In this document: positions 45,301-55,043 of the stretch, piece after piece
Layout of the letters: each line of letters opens with the position of its first letter
Position numbering within the stretch: position 1 is the first letter of the stretch
Assembly (NCBI GenBank): GCA_033065855.1
Contig: JAVXUO010003116.1
Coordinates: 92,001-156,000, forward strand
DNA from: Escallonia rubra
Taxonomy: Eukaryota; Streptophyta; Magnoliopsida; Escalloniales; Escalloniaceae
Direction of reading: 5' to 3'
DNA: 64,000 nucleotides
Program-made: the position numbers and the translations under genes
Notes under the pieces: model-generated
Seen by the model: the letters and a program-made list of their open reading frames with translations, nothing else
What the model was told of the DNA's origin: nothing
The model's database searches: none

Positions 45301-45845
45301 ATGCTCAATATTTGAGATCGCACTGTTGTGTATGCCTCATCAAGTCCCATCAAAAAATCGAAAACCTTTTCTTCTTCTCGCATAATCTGCATCTTCTTCG
45401 CTGCACCACAGGTACATCCGCATTTGCATATTGGCGTGGGATTCAGACCTTGCAATTCCCCCCAAACACTCTTCAATTTGCCATAATATGATGCAACTGA
45501 AGCCTTTTCTTGTTGCAAAAGAACTATGGCACGCTTCAACTCATAAACTCTTGGAGCTATTCCTTGTGTGAATCTTTCTTCTAAATCTTGCCACACTTCT
45601 CTTGCTGTTTCAGCATGCGTAGCATTCCCTTGAAGTTCTTTTGCAAGTGCATTTGTGAGCCAAGCAAGAACAACAGCGTTACACTGGATCCATGCCTGAA
45701 AATCAGAAGAGGCATCATCTGGTTTTTCAATCGTTCCATCTACAACGTCAGCTTCGTTTTTGGAATGAGAAGCGTTAAGAAAACTATGTCTCCAAGTGAA
45801 ATAATTGTCTCCATTTTCACTTAGAGGGTGTGTCACAAAAATCAA
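42381..45845 (-). CDS. Copia gag-pol polyprotein (lacks RNase H in frame)
   Basis: 1154 codons. Gag of the UBN2/Retrotran_gag_2 type covers roughly 1-220, with a zinc knuckle C240-C243-H248-C253. The protease active site is DTGATNHIT (Asp342). The GAG-pre-integrase zinc region lies near 468-505 (HLRLGH...CDVCYKAKQ). The integrase DD35E triad is Asp529, Asp592 and Glu628. Reverse transcriptase spans about 920-1150 with YVDD at 1086-1089. The frame stops at SDWM, where family members continue into RNase H, so a frameshift truncated it. Gag-pol in one frame is usual for copia elements. It lies on the strand opposite to the genes in this window. Confidence 0.95.
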   Translation of the reverse strand: MIFVTHPLSENGDNYFTWRHSFLNASHSKNEADVVDGTIEKPDDASSDFQAWIQCNAVVLAWLTNALAKELQGNATHAETAREVWQDLEERFTQGIAPRVYELKRAIVLLQQEKASVASYYGKLKSVWGELQGLNPTPICKCGCTCGAAKKMQIMREEEKVFDFLMGLDEAYTTVRSQILSIDPLPNIGRAYAIAAQEEKQRSIAASRTPTIEAAALLTKRSDSQMKGNGSGRRNQFPPCPHCGKTNHSQEYCFKVIGYPSDWRKPGKGNSSRADHKQTNSSNAAFTAKMDGENLLIPGLTPSQQQQLMALLNGQEAPGGNPSANMATSNFSGKTENGWIVDTGATNHITHDVNSLSNVEQQHNIPPVQIPDGKTIHVHALRQINLGNRLILDQVLGVPDFCFNLMSVSKLTRDLNCTLTFWQNFFVIQDLHSRRLIGVGRERNGLYYLEPIKGGKALTARNTISANMWHLRLGHLPVNCISLIPDLSVSFDCKKTSFCDVCYKAKQTRLSFPLSMNKTQHVFDLIHCDIWGPYKTKSIYGCHFFLTIVDDFSRATWVFLMTHKSETKEYLLQFFNWVHTQFHMDIKALRTDNGLEFSHRDLMSYYSDHGMEHQTSCTDTPRKNGVVERKHLHLLEVARALRFQANLPIFFWGECVLTAAYLINRMPLSTLKDRTPYEILLGKKPTYEHLRNFGCLCYGHVNSKPRDKFAPRAKPGIFVGYPNGQKGYRIYDLESKRIYVSRDVQFLEGIYPYTKSSLGESRQVSNEEPDAGNIPLSTDLCTDPVEEPVMESIATEPISPDIEVGCSESDESTPTVENQQAATLPSKRQRQVSRFLSGYQYVLPPSLAPVENNTPPSSPSANSTVHPLSHFISYSKFSPNHTAFLAAISSNDEPRSFSQAVKHEHWRDAMTKEIAALEENQTWTLESLPSDKRAIDSKWVYKIKYRPDGSIERYKARLVAKGYTQIEGIDFHETFAPVAKLVTVRCLLTIASVKNWEIHQLDVNNAFLHGDLEEEVYMKIPQGFAKKGEQRVCRLQKSLYGLCQASRNWYQKFTTAFLATGFRQSTADYSLFTFTHGGSFVVVLVYVDDVIITGTNSDRICKLKNYLDTKFHIKNLGKLKYFLGIEVARSPAGIFLSQRKYVLDILAECGSDWM

Positions 45846-45977
45846 GCCAGGATGATCTGATGGATGAAGGTAATAAGGTGATGAAGTATCGATGGTGGTT
45901 TTGGCAATCTCCTTCGTTCCACTCCCGGCAAAAAAAAAAAAAAAATCAGAGGTCTCAGAAACCTTGCTCTGATACCA

Positions 45978-46218
45978 TGAAAATTTGAGAAACAGTAAAA
46001 TGTTTCTTGTATTTCTTCATAGCACTTGGATACAAGTTTATATACAACAAAAACACCTAATATCACTCCTAAATACAAGCTATTCCAACTAATTACAGCA
46101 TGACAATTATCCCTATGATCATGGTGATTATGTCCCTATGATTATGGTGATTGTGGTGATTAAGGTTGAGTCAATGATCTGATACAAGACATACATGGAA
46201 ACAAAAGATCCTCCAATA
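45978..46218 (-). repeat. Copia 5' LTR
   Basis: 241 bp; primer-binding site immediately adjacent at 45966-45977. Confidence 0.95.
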
Positions 46219-46223
46219 TAAAC

Positions 46224-46412
46224 TTGAACGATGGGTCCCAATTTCAACCGACATGATCATTAAACTTAAACCTTGAATCAGACCACAGAGAGAAAACACG
46301 ATCATCACCACATTTACTTCTGCTGCCCAACCATATTCACATTGTTCTCGTCACCGCTAGAACCAGCCATCGCCTCGTACTTGCTGCCTTCACTGAGCCT
46401 GTCATCGCTGAT
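46224..46412 (+). repeat. 189-bp direct repeat, right of the copia element
   Basis: Identical to 41198-41386; separated from the LTR end by TAAAC (46219-46223). Confidence 0.95.
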
Positions 46413-47190
46413 GCACCATCTGCATTAAAGCTGCAATCCCGGATCGAATCTTCACTTGGAATCCCAACCATCATCAAACTTGGAGTCTTCCCTCATCACT
46501 AGAGAGCACCACCATTGGACTACTACAGACGGATGATCGAGCCACCGCAAAACGCTAGGAATTAAGTGAAAAACTGTGTCAATCTCTTTGCTGCCGCGAG
46601 TTATGGCAACGTCATCCTCGCCTCTATCCAGTGCTATTTTCCACTACCTTGCACGAATGTACAAGCATTTTGCACTGCCACCATCGTCTTCTCTATTGTT
46701 CGCTGTTTTGCCGCTGCTAATACCTCATGTTGCTAGCCATTGGTCAAAAGGGCCTCCAGTTTGTACACAAGTTCAGGCCAGGAAAACTCAATCTAAATTC
46801 TTACTTTGTTGCAGCCCATCATTTGTTGAAGCCCACTCTTTTTGTTTAAGGTCCCGACCCAGATTTTCCTTTATTTTGCTATCGAATTTAAGCCCCAAAT
46901 CAAACACTTTTGTATGTATAATTCTGGTTGGCCCATCCTTTCATTTAGGAATTCCAGATTTTTTCATGACAGACACACCAAGGGTCGTATCATGCCTATT
47001 TGCTAAACAGTGGTTTTTGGATCTCAATTTCAGGATCGTCGTGATCATGCCAGGACCTTCATTCACCTTGGGGGTTGGTTCACTCAGGTTGTTGGGTTGC
47101 CACAAACGTGGATTCACTTTGATCGTCGGACATCTTATGTAATTTAACTAGAAATCACCCCAAGACCTCTACTTTGTTGGGTTGTTTCTT
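46413..47190. other. Continuation of the unassigned insertion
   Basis: Joins 40613-41386 once the copia element is removed. A 188-codon open frame from 46576 has no recognisable domain and an odd composition. I do not call it a gene. Confidence 0.45.
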
Positions 47191-47493
47191 GGTCCTCAGA
47201 CTTTTCTTATTCAGAAGTATTAGATCAGAAGAGATTTTGTATAGATTAAGCTGCCATCCTGATTAGTTAGGATAGAATTTACATTTCAAAATTTTGTATT
47301 GTCTCTCTCTCACACCTAATTGGTTGTGAGATTTTTGTATTTAAAGAATGTACATGATAATGGATAAGGATGATACAAACTTTTGAATACAAATTTTGAA
47401 ATATAAATTCTATCCTAACTAATCAGGATTGCAGCTTAATCTATACAAAATCTCTTCTGATCTAATAAGAAGTCGCTCTGAGACCTTTGTCCA
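47191..47493. repeat. Inverted repeat with ~80-bp arms (fold-back MITE candidate)
   Basis: The left arm (about 47203-47305, containing TTTTGTATAGATTAAGCTGC and GATTAGTTAGGATAGAATTT) is complementary to 47386-47490. The spacer is about 90 bases with a CTCTCTCT tract. No target duplication was identified. Confidence 0.75.
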
Positions 47494-47964
47494 CTTAGTT
47501 GCTTGACCTACCTTAATGTCCAGGAGTCTGAGCTGGGATCTCCAGAAATAGCCTTAACGTGTGCTTTGATGGGTTGCCGGACCTTCCTCCGCGATTGTCA
47601 TATTCATTAACTTTGTATGGCGATCATTTCTCACTGGACCACCAGAGAAACTCTCATGACCTCCATTTACTCAAGGGTTAATTACAAAACTGTCCTATGA
47701 TGTTTACACGTTTTTGCACTTTGCCCCCCGTGTTTACAACATTTACAATAGTGTCCCCTGAGGTTGACAAAACCATTGCAAACAGCTTCAAAATTGGACG
47801 TCCGTTCAATTTTGGACGTTAAGTCGTCATGTGCGGTGCACATGCCATTTTGGCATGGACAAATTTGTAATTTCCCCTTCCCCATCTTCCCCACTGTGTT
47901 CATCTCTCTCTGTAAGACCTACAGGAAGCACCCTCGCCTCTTCACGTTTCCATTTACTTATGCA

Positions 47965-48399
47965 ATGGCTTCAATCACAGCCGAAATAACTCATGAATTC
48001 CCACCATTTTTTTCGAGTCTACAAAGATGTTCGCGTTGAACGCTACCCAGAGAGCCCTTACATTGAACCAGCCCTTAATCCCAGAACCGGCGTCGAGGCA
48101 AAGGACGTCGTGATCTTGTCAAAACCCAGCATCAAGGCATGAGTTTTCATGCCTTGAATCACCGGCCCAAAAAAGAAGCTCCCTCTGGTTTTCCATTACC
48201 ACGGTGAAGCCTTCTATGTCGGATCACCCTTAATTAACGCTGTAACCCTAAACTTTTAACCTCATTCGTCTCACTAGCCCAGGTCATAGTTGTGTCCGTT
48301 GACTACAGGCTCGCTTCGGAGAACCCGCTGCCAATCCCTTACGAGGACTCAATGCAGTGAGTTGTAGCTAATCTCGGTGGGGAAGGACCTGAACCGTGG
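47965..48399 (+). pseudogene. Captured carboxylesterase (CXE-type) fragment
   Basis: Starting MASITAEITHEFPPFF, then after a one-base T insertion in the T run at about 48006-48013, RVYKDVRVERYPESPYIEP, TGVEAKDVVIL, KKLPLVFHYHGEAFYVGSP, VVSVDYRLASENPLPIPYED and [10 protein letters not shown]. This is the N-terminal half of the plant carboxylesterase/GID1-like alpha/beta-hydrolase family, including the HGGG oxyanion region, here altered to HGEA. Several in-frame TGA codons and the missing catalytic-Ser half make it non-functional. There is no intron; whether the source gene had one here is unknown. Confidence 0.85.
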
Positions 48400-49026
48400 G
48401 GCCAGCCCAAGTTCAAGTCCAAGATCACCCACCTCGTCTTCTACACCACCTCTGGCGTCGACATGCCTGGCGCCGACTACCAGCTCACCAAGCTCCTCGG
48501 CCTCTGCCCCTCCGTCAAGAGGCTGATGATGTACCAACAGGGCTGCTTCGCCAGAAGCAGCGTCCTCTGCCTGGCCAAGGATCTCGCCAAGAACAACGCC
48601 GGTGCTTGTGTCCTTGTCGTCTGCTCAGAAATCACCGCCGTCACTTTTTGTGGACCCTCTGACACCCATCTGGACTCCCTCGTTGGTCAGGCTCTTTTCG
48701 GTGATGGTGCTGCCGCCGTGATCGTAGGCGTCGATCCCGATGTCTCTTTCGAGAGCCCGCTGTTCCAACTGGTGTCTGAGGCGCAGACCATTCTGCCGGA
48801 ATCCGACGGTGCAATAGATGGACATTTGCGCGAAGTGGGGCTCACTTTTCATCTACTAAAAGATGTGCCATGTTGATTTTGAAGAACATCAAGAAGTCGT
48901 TGAAAGAAGCTTTTGCGCCGATTGGAATCAGTGACTAGAACTCGTTATTTTGGATAACTCACCCGGGTGGTCCGGCGATTCTAGACCAGGTGGAGGCAAA
49001 GCTGGGACTCAAGGAGGAGAAGATGG
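48400..49026 (+). pseudogene. Captured chalcone synthase fragment
   Basis: From [19 protein letters not shown] the sequence reads as chalcone synthase: [30 protein letters not shown] (with the catalytic Cys), [71 protein letters not shown] and, after a frameshift near 48873, KEAFAPIGISD, a stop (TAG at 48936-48938, where the family has Trp), [20 protein letters not shown] and KLGLKEEKM. It covers roughly residues 118-325 of a ~390-residue enzyme. The start, the C-terminus and the third catalytic residue (Asn) are missing. Most of it (48360-48870) is still one open frame. Confidence 0.93.
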
Positions 49027-49293
49027 GGAAGGGGAACAGATAGAGAGATGAACATAGTAGGGAAAGATGGGGAAGGAGAAATTACAAATTTGCCCATGCC
49101 AAAATGGCATGTGCACCGCACATGACGACTTAACTTCCAAAATTGAACGGACGTCCAATTTTAGACCCGTTTGCAATGGTTTTGTCAACCGCAGGGGACA
49201 CTATTGCAAAAGTTATAAACAGGGGGGGGGGGGGGAAAAGTGCAAAAACGTGTAAACCTCGGGGGACATTTTTTTAATTAACCATTTACTCAA

Positions 49294-49697
49294 ATCACCG
49301 GTAAACCTTCATTACGTGGTGTTCAGACTTTTGATCTAGGGCCATTAGAGACATCATAGGACCTTTGTTCTTGATCTCCTCTGCGATTCCACGAATTGTT
49401 GGAAATCATGCTAGGGCCTCCATTCAAGTCTCGCTGTGAAACCTTGGATTATCAGGGATCTTTCCCATGTTGTAGGATCAACTTCACCTCAAACATGTCA
49501 TCTTGCCTTCACCTTCAAACTCAAGCCGGTTCCTGTCCACCACCTTATGTTTGTGGGGGGTAGTTAATGTATATTGATGTATAGGTAGCTTGTGCAGGAA
49601 CCATGTAGCTTTTACTGTACACCACCTAGTATAGCTTCTCCATCACACCTGATAGCTTGCTCCCCACATAAATTATTGGTGCTTTGTATAAAGCATC
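49294..49697. other. Unassigned; its end repeats duplicated-segment sequence
   Basis: Bases 49600-49697 (TAGTATAGCTTCTCCAT, TAGCTTGCTCCCCACATAAA) match 40290-40390 and 61855-61955, so this short sequence exists three times in the window. Confidence 0.6.
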
Positions 49698-49705
49698 CTT
49701 GTATC

Positions 49706-50515
49706 TAGGGCTGTAAGGGAGCCGAGTTATTCATGAACGGGTTATTGCTCATTTGTGCAGATGTCTAATATATAAAGCGAAGATGGACAAGTTTTTACAG
49801 CTCATTTATTAGATGAGCTTAGCATGAACACTTCAAATTATTCACTAACATGTTCAGAACGACTTGTCTGGATAAGAAATTTATGATTTGATTTTCAAAG
49901 AATGAAGGCTTTCAAACGTGCAAATAAATTATTTTTAAAGCCTGGAGGCCTTTAACGCAGTTAGCTCAAAACATAGGCCCAATGCTAAACCAAACATTTC
50001 CTACATGCAGCCCGACCTCTAAATTTTATGTGCAACCAAAAACCCAAATATGCGACCTAACTTCTCTACTTTTCCATTTAGAAAACCCCAATATCACATA
50101 GCCTCACAGCTGCTCGTCTTCTTCACAGGCGCGGTCACACTTTTCCTCTCCTCATCTTTTGCACACGCACACCCGCGCGCACTCTCCACCTAAAACACAC
50201 GTACGGACACTCTTTCGCAGAACGGCATACACACCCTCCTCTCCCTATATATATATCGGATATTATCACTTCTTCATCTACGACTCCTAATATCTTATCT
50301 TTGTGAAGATCCAGAAGTCCGTTGAGGGCAAGTTCGCGTAGTTCGACAAACAAGTCGAGACAAGCCTGGGTTTTGCGGTAACAAACTTGAGGTGAACTCA
50401 AACATTTATATTCGGATCGTAACTAACATGAGTTGATATCAAACTCAGTGAAAATGTACTAACCAAACTCAAACACCTCGCTGTTAGGCTCAAACTCAGT
50501 TCTTATGCAGCCCTA
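49706..50515. mobile_element. hAT-like element, 8-bp TSD
   Basis: Ends TAGGGCTGTAAGGGAGCC and CAGTTCTTATGCAGCCCTA. The borders are CTTGTATC (49698-49705) and GTTGTATC (50516-50523). Duplicate loci at about 40378 and 61945 read uninterrupted CCCTTGTATCCAC, giving two natural empty sites. No transposase. Confidence 0.85.
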
Positions 50516-50523
50516 GTTGTATC

Positions 50524-52045
50524 TACACTTAAAATGGACTTGAATCATGTAGTTGTCTTTGCAACAATGTGGGAATTCACTTATTGAATATTGACGTTTG
50601 TTTTACATATTCCAATTCAACTAGGAATTCAAATTTAATCAAAGTCAATAGATGATCGGATAAAGTTCCACATTATACTATCGTTTGTTATGGGGCACGA
50701 TGTGATTAGACCATGGTTTGATCCTTATAATGTAACATGATTATGCTGCAGTAGAAATGTTGGGAGAAAGGGTAATAAGTTGGAGGTTACTTTATTTCCT
50801 TACTTGGTTATACTATATATAGAATCCATCGATCAACACAAACTTAGTTACAAATTTTCTTTAGCTCTCTCATTTGTTGAAATATGAAGTTAATCAAAAC
50901 CAATTTCGATGTTTAATGTTACTTTTTGCCCATTATCTGATGATTAGTTTGGGGTGTAATATATCTCGACATTCAGCATGTTAATCGAATGGTTCGATCG
51001 TCTATTCGGTGCATCTAGATTTGGGGTAATTTAATGGTTGTTCGGCTTGTCCCCTAAACCATCCATGTTTCTTGGGTTGTATGTCGGATCTTTTATTGCA
51101 TAAGTGGACTAATTTGGTTAGTAGAACTAGCGACAGTAAGCCCTATGTACGATTCATATGGTTCATGTATGTCTGTCGACTATCAGTGAGAGAGAGGACA
51201 CGTATAGCTTATTTGAGTAAAGCATGGAAAATTCAATACTGCTGGAAGCAGTGCGATTTGATGGGTGGTGGATGTTGTATTCATGGAAAGAGGGGATTTG
51301 TGTGGTTGTAAGGGACATGAAGATGGGCAATGATGGTGGTTTTAGTTTTTTTTTTTTTTTTTGAAATCAGGTAAGAAGACTACATGTTGTATAAGCCAAC
51401 ATCCAACTACAAAAATTTTACACATCCTAGCGATATAAACAGATGGTGATTTTAGTTGAACTCATAACAAGTCCTATAGTTGGTCAAGTATCAATAGCCG
51501 AGAGAGGCAGCCCAAGAGCTTGAAGATTTTGATGGGGCCAATCTTTTAATTACCTCTGTAAAATGAAGTCAGTTGGATATAGCATTTTTAGGTCTCTCTG
51601 ATATGTTACTCTCTTCTTCTCTACACCTTTGGCAACTTGTGCTATGTCTACATGTTTGTGCTTTGTTAAATTTCTTTTCCCACTGGTTTCATTTATGCGG
51701 ATTGAGGCCGAGGAAAAAAGCTCTTCTCTTGTGAAAAGATTCCTGTTGACTGTCACGCGTTCTAGTATGGGGGGAACCTTTGGATAGTCTACTTTAAGTT
51801 TCATATTCAGCTCTTAACTTTGTGATTGGTAAGTAGCTTTAGCAATTGGATTTGGTTTAAGCAAAATAAAATTACTTTCGATCATGATTTTTAGAGTGCA
51901 CCCGAAAGAGAAAAAGATTGCACTAAGTTGATTTGGCTGGCCATTTGATTGTCTAGGAATTCCTGAGCTTTTGCAACGTCAAATTGTTAGCAATCTCAGC
52001 AATTCAAAGGTCTAAGAGGAATTGCTCTCTTTCAAAACTAGTAAA
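50524..52045. repeat. Duplicated segment, part 3, left copy
   Basis: From AGATGATCGGATAAAGTTCC (about 50651) it aligns with 62174-63470 for about 1.3 kb. One block near 51690-51780 reads RIEAEEKSSSLVKRFLLTVT after an acceptor-like site. The right copy reads IEAEDKSSSLVKRFLLTVKH in the same place, suggesting an exon of an unrecognised gene. Confidence 0.75.
51346..51441 (-). mobile_element. Small poly(A) retroposon with 14-bp TSD
   Basis: A 96-bp insertion absent from the duplicate at about 62850. It is bordered by GATGGTGGTTTTAG (51332-51345) and GATGGTGATTTTAG (51442-51455). A run of T at its left edge is a poly(A) tail on the minus strand. This is the signature of LINE-driven retroposition; the source is unknown. 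Confidence 0.8.
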
Positions 52046-52719
52046 ATTTGCTATCAAGTTTAACAAAAAGGTAGTCTTGTCATAAAACCCTCGTTCTCGA
52101 AGGGTTAGTAGTAAATATGTACTCCTCCAGGGTTTCAATTGTGCGACTCAAAATCTTGACGTTTTAGAAATGTTGCAGTCCAGCCAAAGTCGTGTCTTTC
52201 TTAAGGAAAAGGTAGATGGCCGTGCTCCCAATGTGTGTTTCAAAGGGCTAATCCTTTTTTAATAGTAGAAACATTTTATTAAGTTTGGGATCAACAAAGC
52301 CTTTCCAGTTAACAGCATAATAAGTTCATATGAAAGTACCAATTGTGAAATATGGAAGTGTAGACCGATAAATGCAAATCAAGGTCTACTGATATCTAAA
52401 GTTGGCGATATCCATTCCATAGATACCTGGAATCTTGATTAATACGTAAAAATTGCTTGGGAGATTGCTTCAATCAATGATCGCGGACTTCCAAGCACTA
52501 CGTTGCACGGATGAGAAGCTGAACTGATAGAGCATGTAACAAACAGAATAGGTTCAATTGTAGTGCTAGCCTCCGGTCTTGTCATATGACGCATCAAGCG
52601 TTTTTGGATTAAAATATAACACAATATGATGAAGCTGGAGGGCCAAACTTGTGAAGATGCGGTTCTCGGTTCAATTGCAACCTTTGTAAATTTTCAATAG
52701 TCACGTGATACAATCATAA
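52046..52719. other. Unassigned
   Basis: No gene or element ends recognised. Confidence 0.4.
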
Positions 52720-52727
52720 CTTCTAAA

Positions 52728-53319
52728 CAGGGGTGAGCATTGTTTGGAAGTCAAATCACAAATCGCACTGTTACCTTTCAGTTTGAAAAAATGTGAATCG
52801 AACCAAACTAAACCAAATACCATCGGTTTGGACGGTTTGGTTTGGTTGGTTTAAACGGTTCGGTTTAATCGGTGTGGATCGGTTTACGCTCACTTAAAGA
52901 CGTTGTTCATTTGCACATTACTAATTGAAGTTATATTTTTTTAAATTGCATATAATCTTGTTTCGTTCAATATATAAGTTCCCGTTGATGAATGAAAAAG
53001 AGTGAGTAAAGATAAACTAGATATTGATCATAAAATTTTTGTGTTATAAGTGTTGTCGATATTTTCGTTTCTTTTAACTTTCAAGATTTGTTTATTTGGA
53101 TTTGCTTGGTACTCTATACGTGTAATTATCAATGGAGTGTTACTAAAAATATATTAATACATCATAGGTCGGTTCAGTTCGGTTTAAAAAATATGAACTG
53201 TGAACCAAATCGAACCAAGATCGGTTTGAAAAATATGAAACCAAACCGTTAAGATCTTTAGACGGTTCGGATTGATCGGTTCGGTTCGATCGATTTGAAC
53301 GGTTTGATTCTCACCCCTA
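52728..53319. mobile_element. hAT-like MITE rich in GGTTCGGTT motifs, 8-bp TSD
   Basis: Ends CAGGGGTGAGCATTG and TTGATTCTCACCCCTA. The borders are CTTCTAAA (52720-52727) and CTTCTGAA (53320-53327). The subterminal regions carry many GGTTTGGTT/GGTTCGGTT motifs in mirror orientation, typical of one plant hAT family. Confidence 0.82.
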
Positions 53320-53504
53320 CTTCTGAAGGTCAAGTGAGACGATTACTTAAACCTCAAGGGTTATTTGCAATTCAGCCCACCTCGTAATGTAAAATTTTGT
53401 TCTTAAATTACATGAAGCTCGAAAAGTAATTTTATTTTAAACTAATATGTTGTTTCCAAGCACCTTTTTATATTCTAAAATTTTTTGTTCAAATTATTTT
53501 TAGT

Positions 53505-54558
53505 ATTGATTACACAGGTACACGAGCTTAGAGTGAAATTACATCAGCTACCTGAGCTTATGGTAGAATTATACGCGTATTCATTAGTTTGGACAAATAG
53601 CAGTGATGTTTGTTGCAATTATTTTCCATTTCCTTTCATTCTCTATCTCTTACTCTCTCCCTTTTCTTGTTGCCGCCACATTTTCCATGCACAACCTCTC
53701 TATCCCTCAGTCTCTCCCTTCTATCATTGCCACCATACCATACCACCACTGTAAGTCCACGCTGCCTCTGCCATGCACAACCCACAACTATCGCTACCCA
53801 CCGTCAAACACAAACATGTTCAAGTATATATGGTATCAGTCAAAAAGAGGTATGCACTTTATGGTTTTCCACCAGATCTACAAAAAAAAAAAAAATGTAT
53901 AAAGCCAATGGATATCCCAAAAAAAACAAAAATAGCAACGTAGATGCATATATGGAAAGGCAAAAGCAGATCAACTAATTACACCACAAAAACCTATCCC
54001 ATATTCCAGCTGTTGCGGCCTCACATATCATAACCTATAACAACGCAATTTCAGTGGTGTGGGTTGTGTTTTCGTGGTGCGAGTGGTAGGGTGGGGTTTG
54101 GTGGTGTTATAGGGATGGTTGTCTGGTGGTGTTGCTGGTGGTTTGTTCGGGATAGTGGTGAGTTGGCAAATTTGGCATGGGGTGATGGCTATGCCATTGG
54201 TGGGGGTAGATGATGGCAGGGGTGGTTGGTGGTGTTGGGTGGTGCCGTGATGGTTGGTTGTGGAAAGTAGGGTGGTGGTGGTCCCGTGGTGCAGAAAAGA
54301 GGGGAAATTTTTTGGGTTTGACTTCTTCAAATTTGAAAGTTATATACTGTATACATTGTATAAGAAGTACTATATTGGCATTTTGAAAATGCATATTGTT
54401 GACATCAACAAAAAGGTACATTTTTTAACGGGTCAATGGCAGATCAACACGATTGATACAAATTCTAAGTCTTTGGTCATGAACTGTTACACATCTAGAC
54501 CTTAAGTCATTGATTATAATTTTACCCTAACTTTAAGGTCATATGTGTAATCAATCCA
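53505..54558. mobile_element. Probable MULE-like element with diverged TIRs
   Basis: The left end TTGATTACACAGGTACACGA and the right end (reverse complement TTGATTACACATATGACCTT) share a pattern through GGTA-AATTATA. The interior has CT-rich and GT-rich halves (53600-53760 and 54050-54300), often seen in Mutator-like elements. No target duplication was found, so the class is uncertain. Confidence 0.45.
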
Positions 54559-54599
54559 ATTATGTGTTTTGATGAACAACATTGTGGTGACAAATATAG

Positions 54600-54778
54600 T
54601 CTGACGTCAATGCACATGTATGCACAAACACAATGCTCAACAAACATGTTGCTTACAACACACTGCTCACAACACAGTGCAAAATAAGTGCTCAAACCAA
54701 GTGCACAAGCACAGTGCAAACAAACTGTTCAAACCAAGTGCACAAACACATGCTCAAACCAGATGCTCAAACACACTT
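54600..54778. repeat. Degenerate short tandem repeats (CACAGTGCAAAC / TGCTCAAACCA)
   Basis: Units of about 12-25 bases such as AAACCAAGTGCACAA and ACAACACAGTGC recur about ten times. Confidence 0.7.
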
Positions 54779-55043
54779 CCATAAGGCCCACAGTAAAAAA
54801 TGAAAAGAATAGCCTGTGGAAGTGAGGCAAATCCAAGTTAGAGCTAACTCTTTGAGTTTCAAGCTTGAACAAACTACCAGGATTAGTCTTCATCACCTTA
54901 TGCCAATACATCCATAACTTCTTATATGACTCACCATGAGATCCTTCAATTTTTTCTATTGCCTTCTTTTTTACCCTATAGAGTTGCATTCTGTGAGCTT
55001 CTTCACCATACTTCACTTGAAAAAGTTCTTGCATGCCACCCAA
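54779..55043 (-). pseudogene. Fragment of a MULE transposase-like protein
   Basis: The minus strand reads RMQLYRVKKKAIEKIEGSHG, ESYKKLWMYWHKVMKTNPGS and LPHFHRLFFSFF. The order (AKKKA-E-I-GSH-ESY-KL, then TNPGS, then F-RLF) is that of the region preceding the catalytic core of plant MuDR-type transposases. After FFSFF the similarity fades, so only a fragment remains. It suggests an autonomous Mutator-like element once sat here. Confidence 0.65.

Larger units (their letters stand above)
41387..46218 (-). mobile_element. Ty1/copia LTR retrotransposon, near-complete
   Basis: LTRs of 241 bp at 41387-41627 (3' LTR) and 45978-46218 (5' LTR) read as identical, which implies very recent insertion or gene conversion. 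On the minus strand the 5' LTR ends TTTTCA and is followed directly by TGGTATCAGAGC (45966-45977), the initiator tRNA-Met primer-binding site. A polypurine tract, CTTGAGGGGAAG, precedes the 3' LTR. The LTR starts TATTGG, not the usual TG. Domain order is gag, protease, integrase, reverse transcriptase, RNase H, which defines the copia superfamily. No 4-6-bp target duplication is visible; a 189-bp direct repeat flanks the element instead. Confidence 0.95.
47675..49283. mobile_element. Pack-MULE 2 carrying a carboxylesterase::CHS chimera
   Basis: Ends GGGTTAATTACAAAACTG and TTTTTTTAATTAACC continue as inverted repeats of about 200 bases that include GGACGTTAAGTCGTCATGTG and CATTTTGGCATGGACAAATT and their complements. 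The borders are ATTTACTCAA at 47665-47674 and 49284-49293. The TIRs are of the same family as Pack-MULE 1 (5178-6741). No transposase. The interior is almost entirely captured exonic sequence from two host genes. Confidence 0.92.

Noticed and set aside
46576-47142. 188-codon open frame
   Set aside because: No recognisable domain, Ser/Leu/Phe-rich chance composition, lies in an insertion missing from the sister segment.
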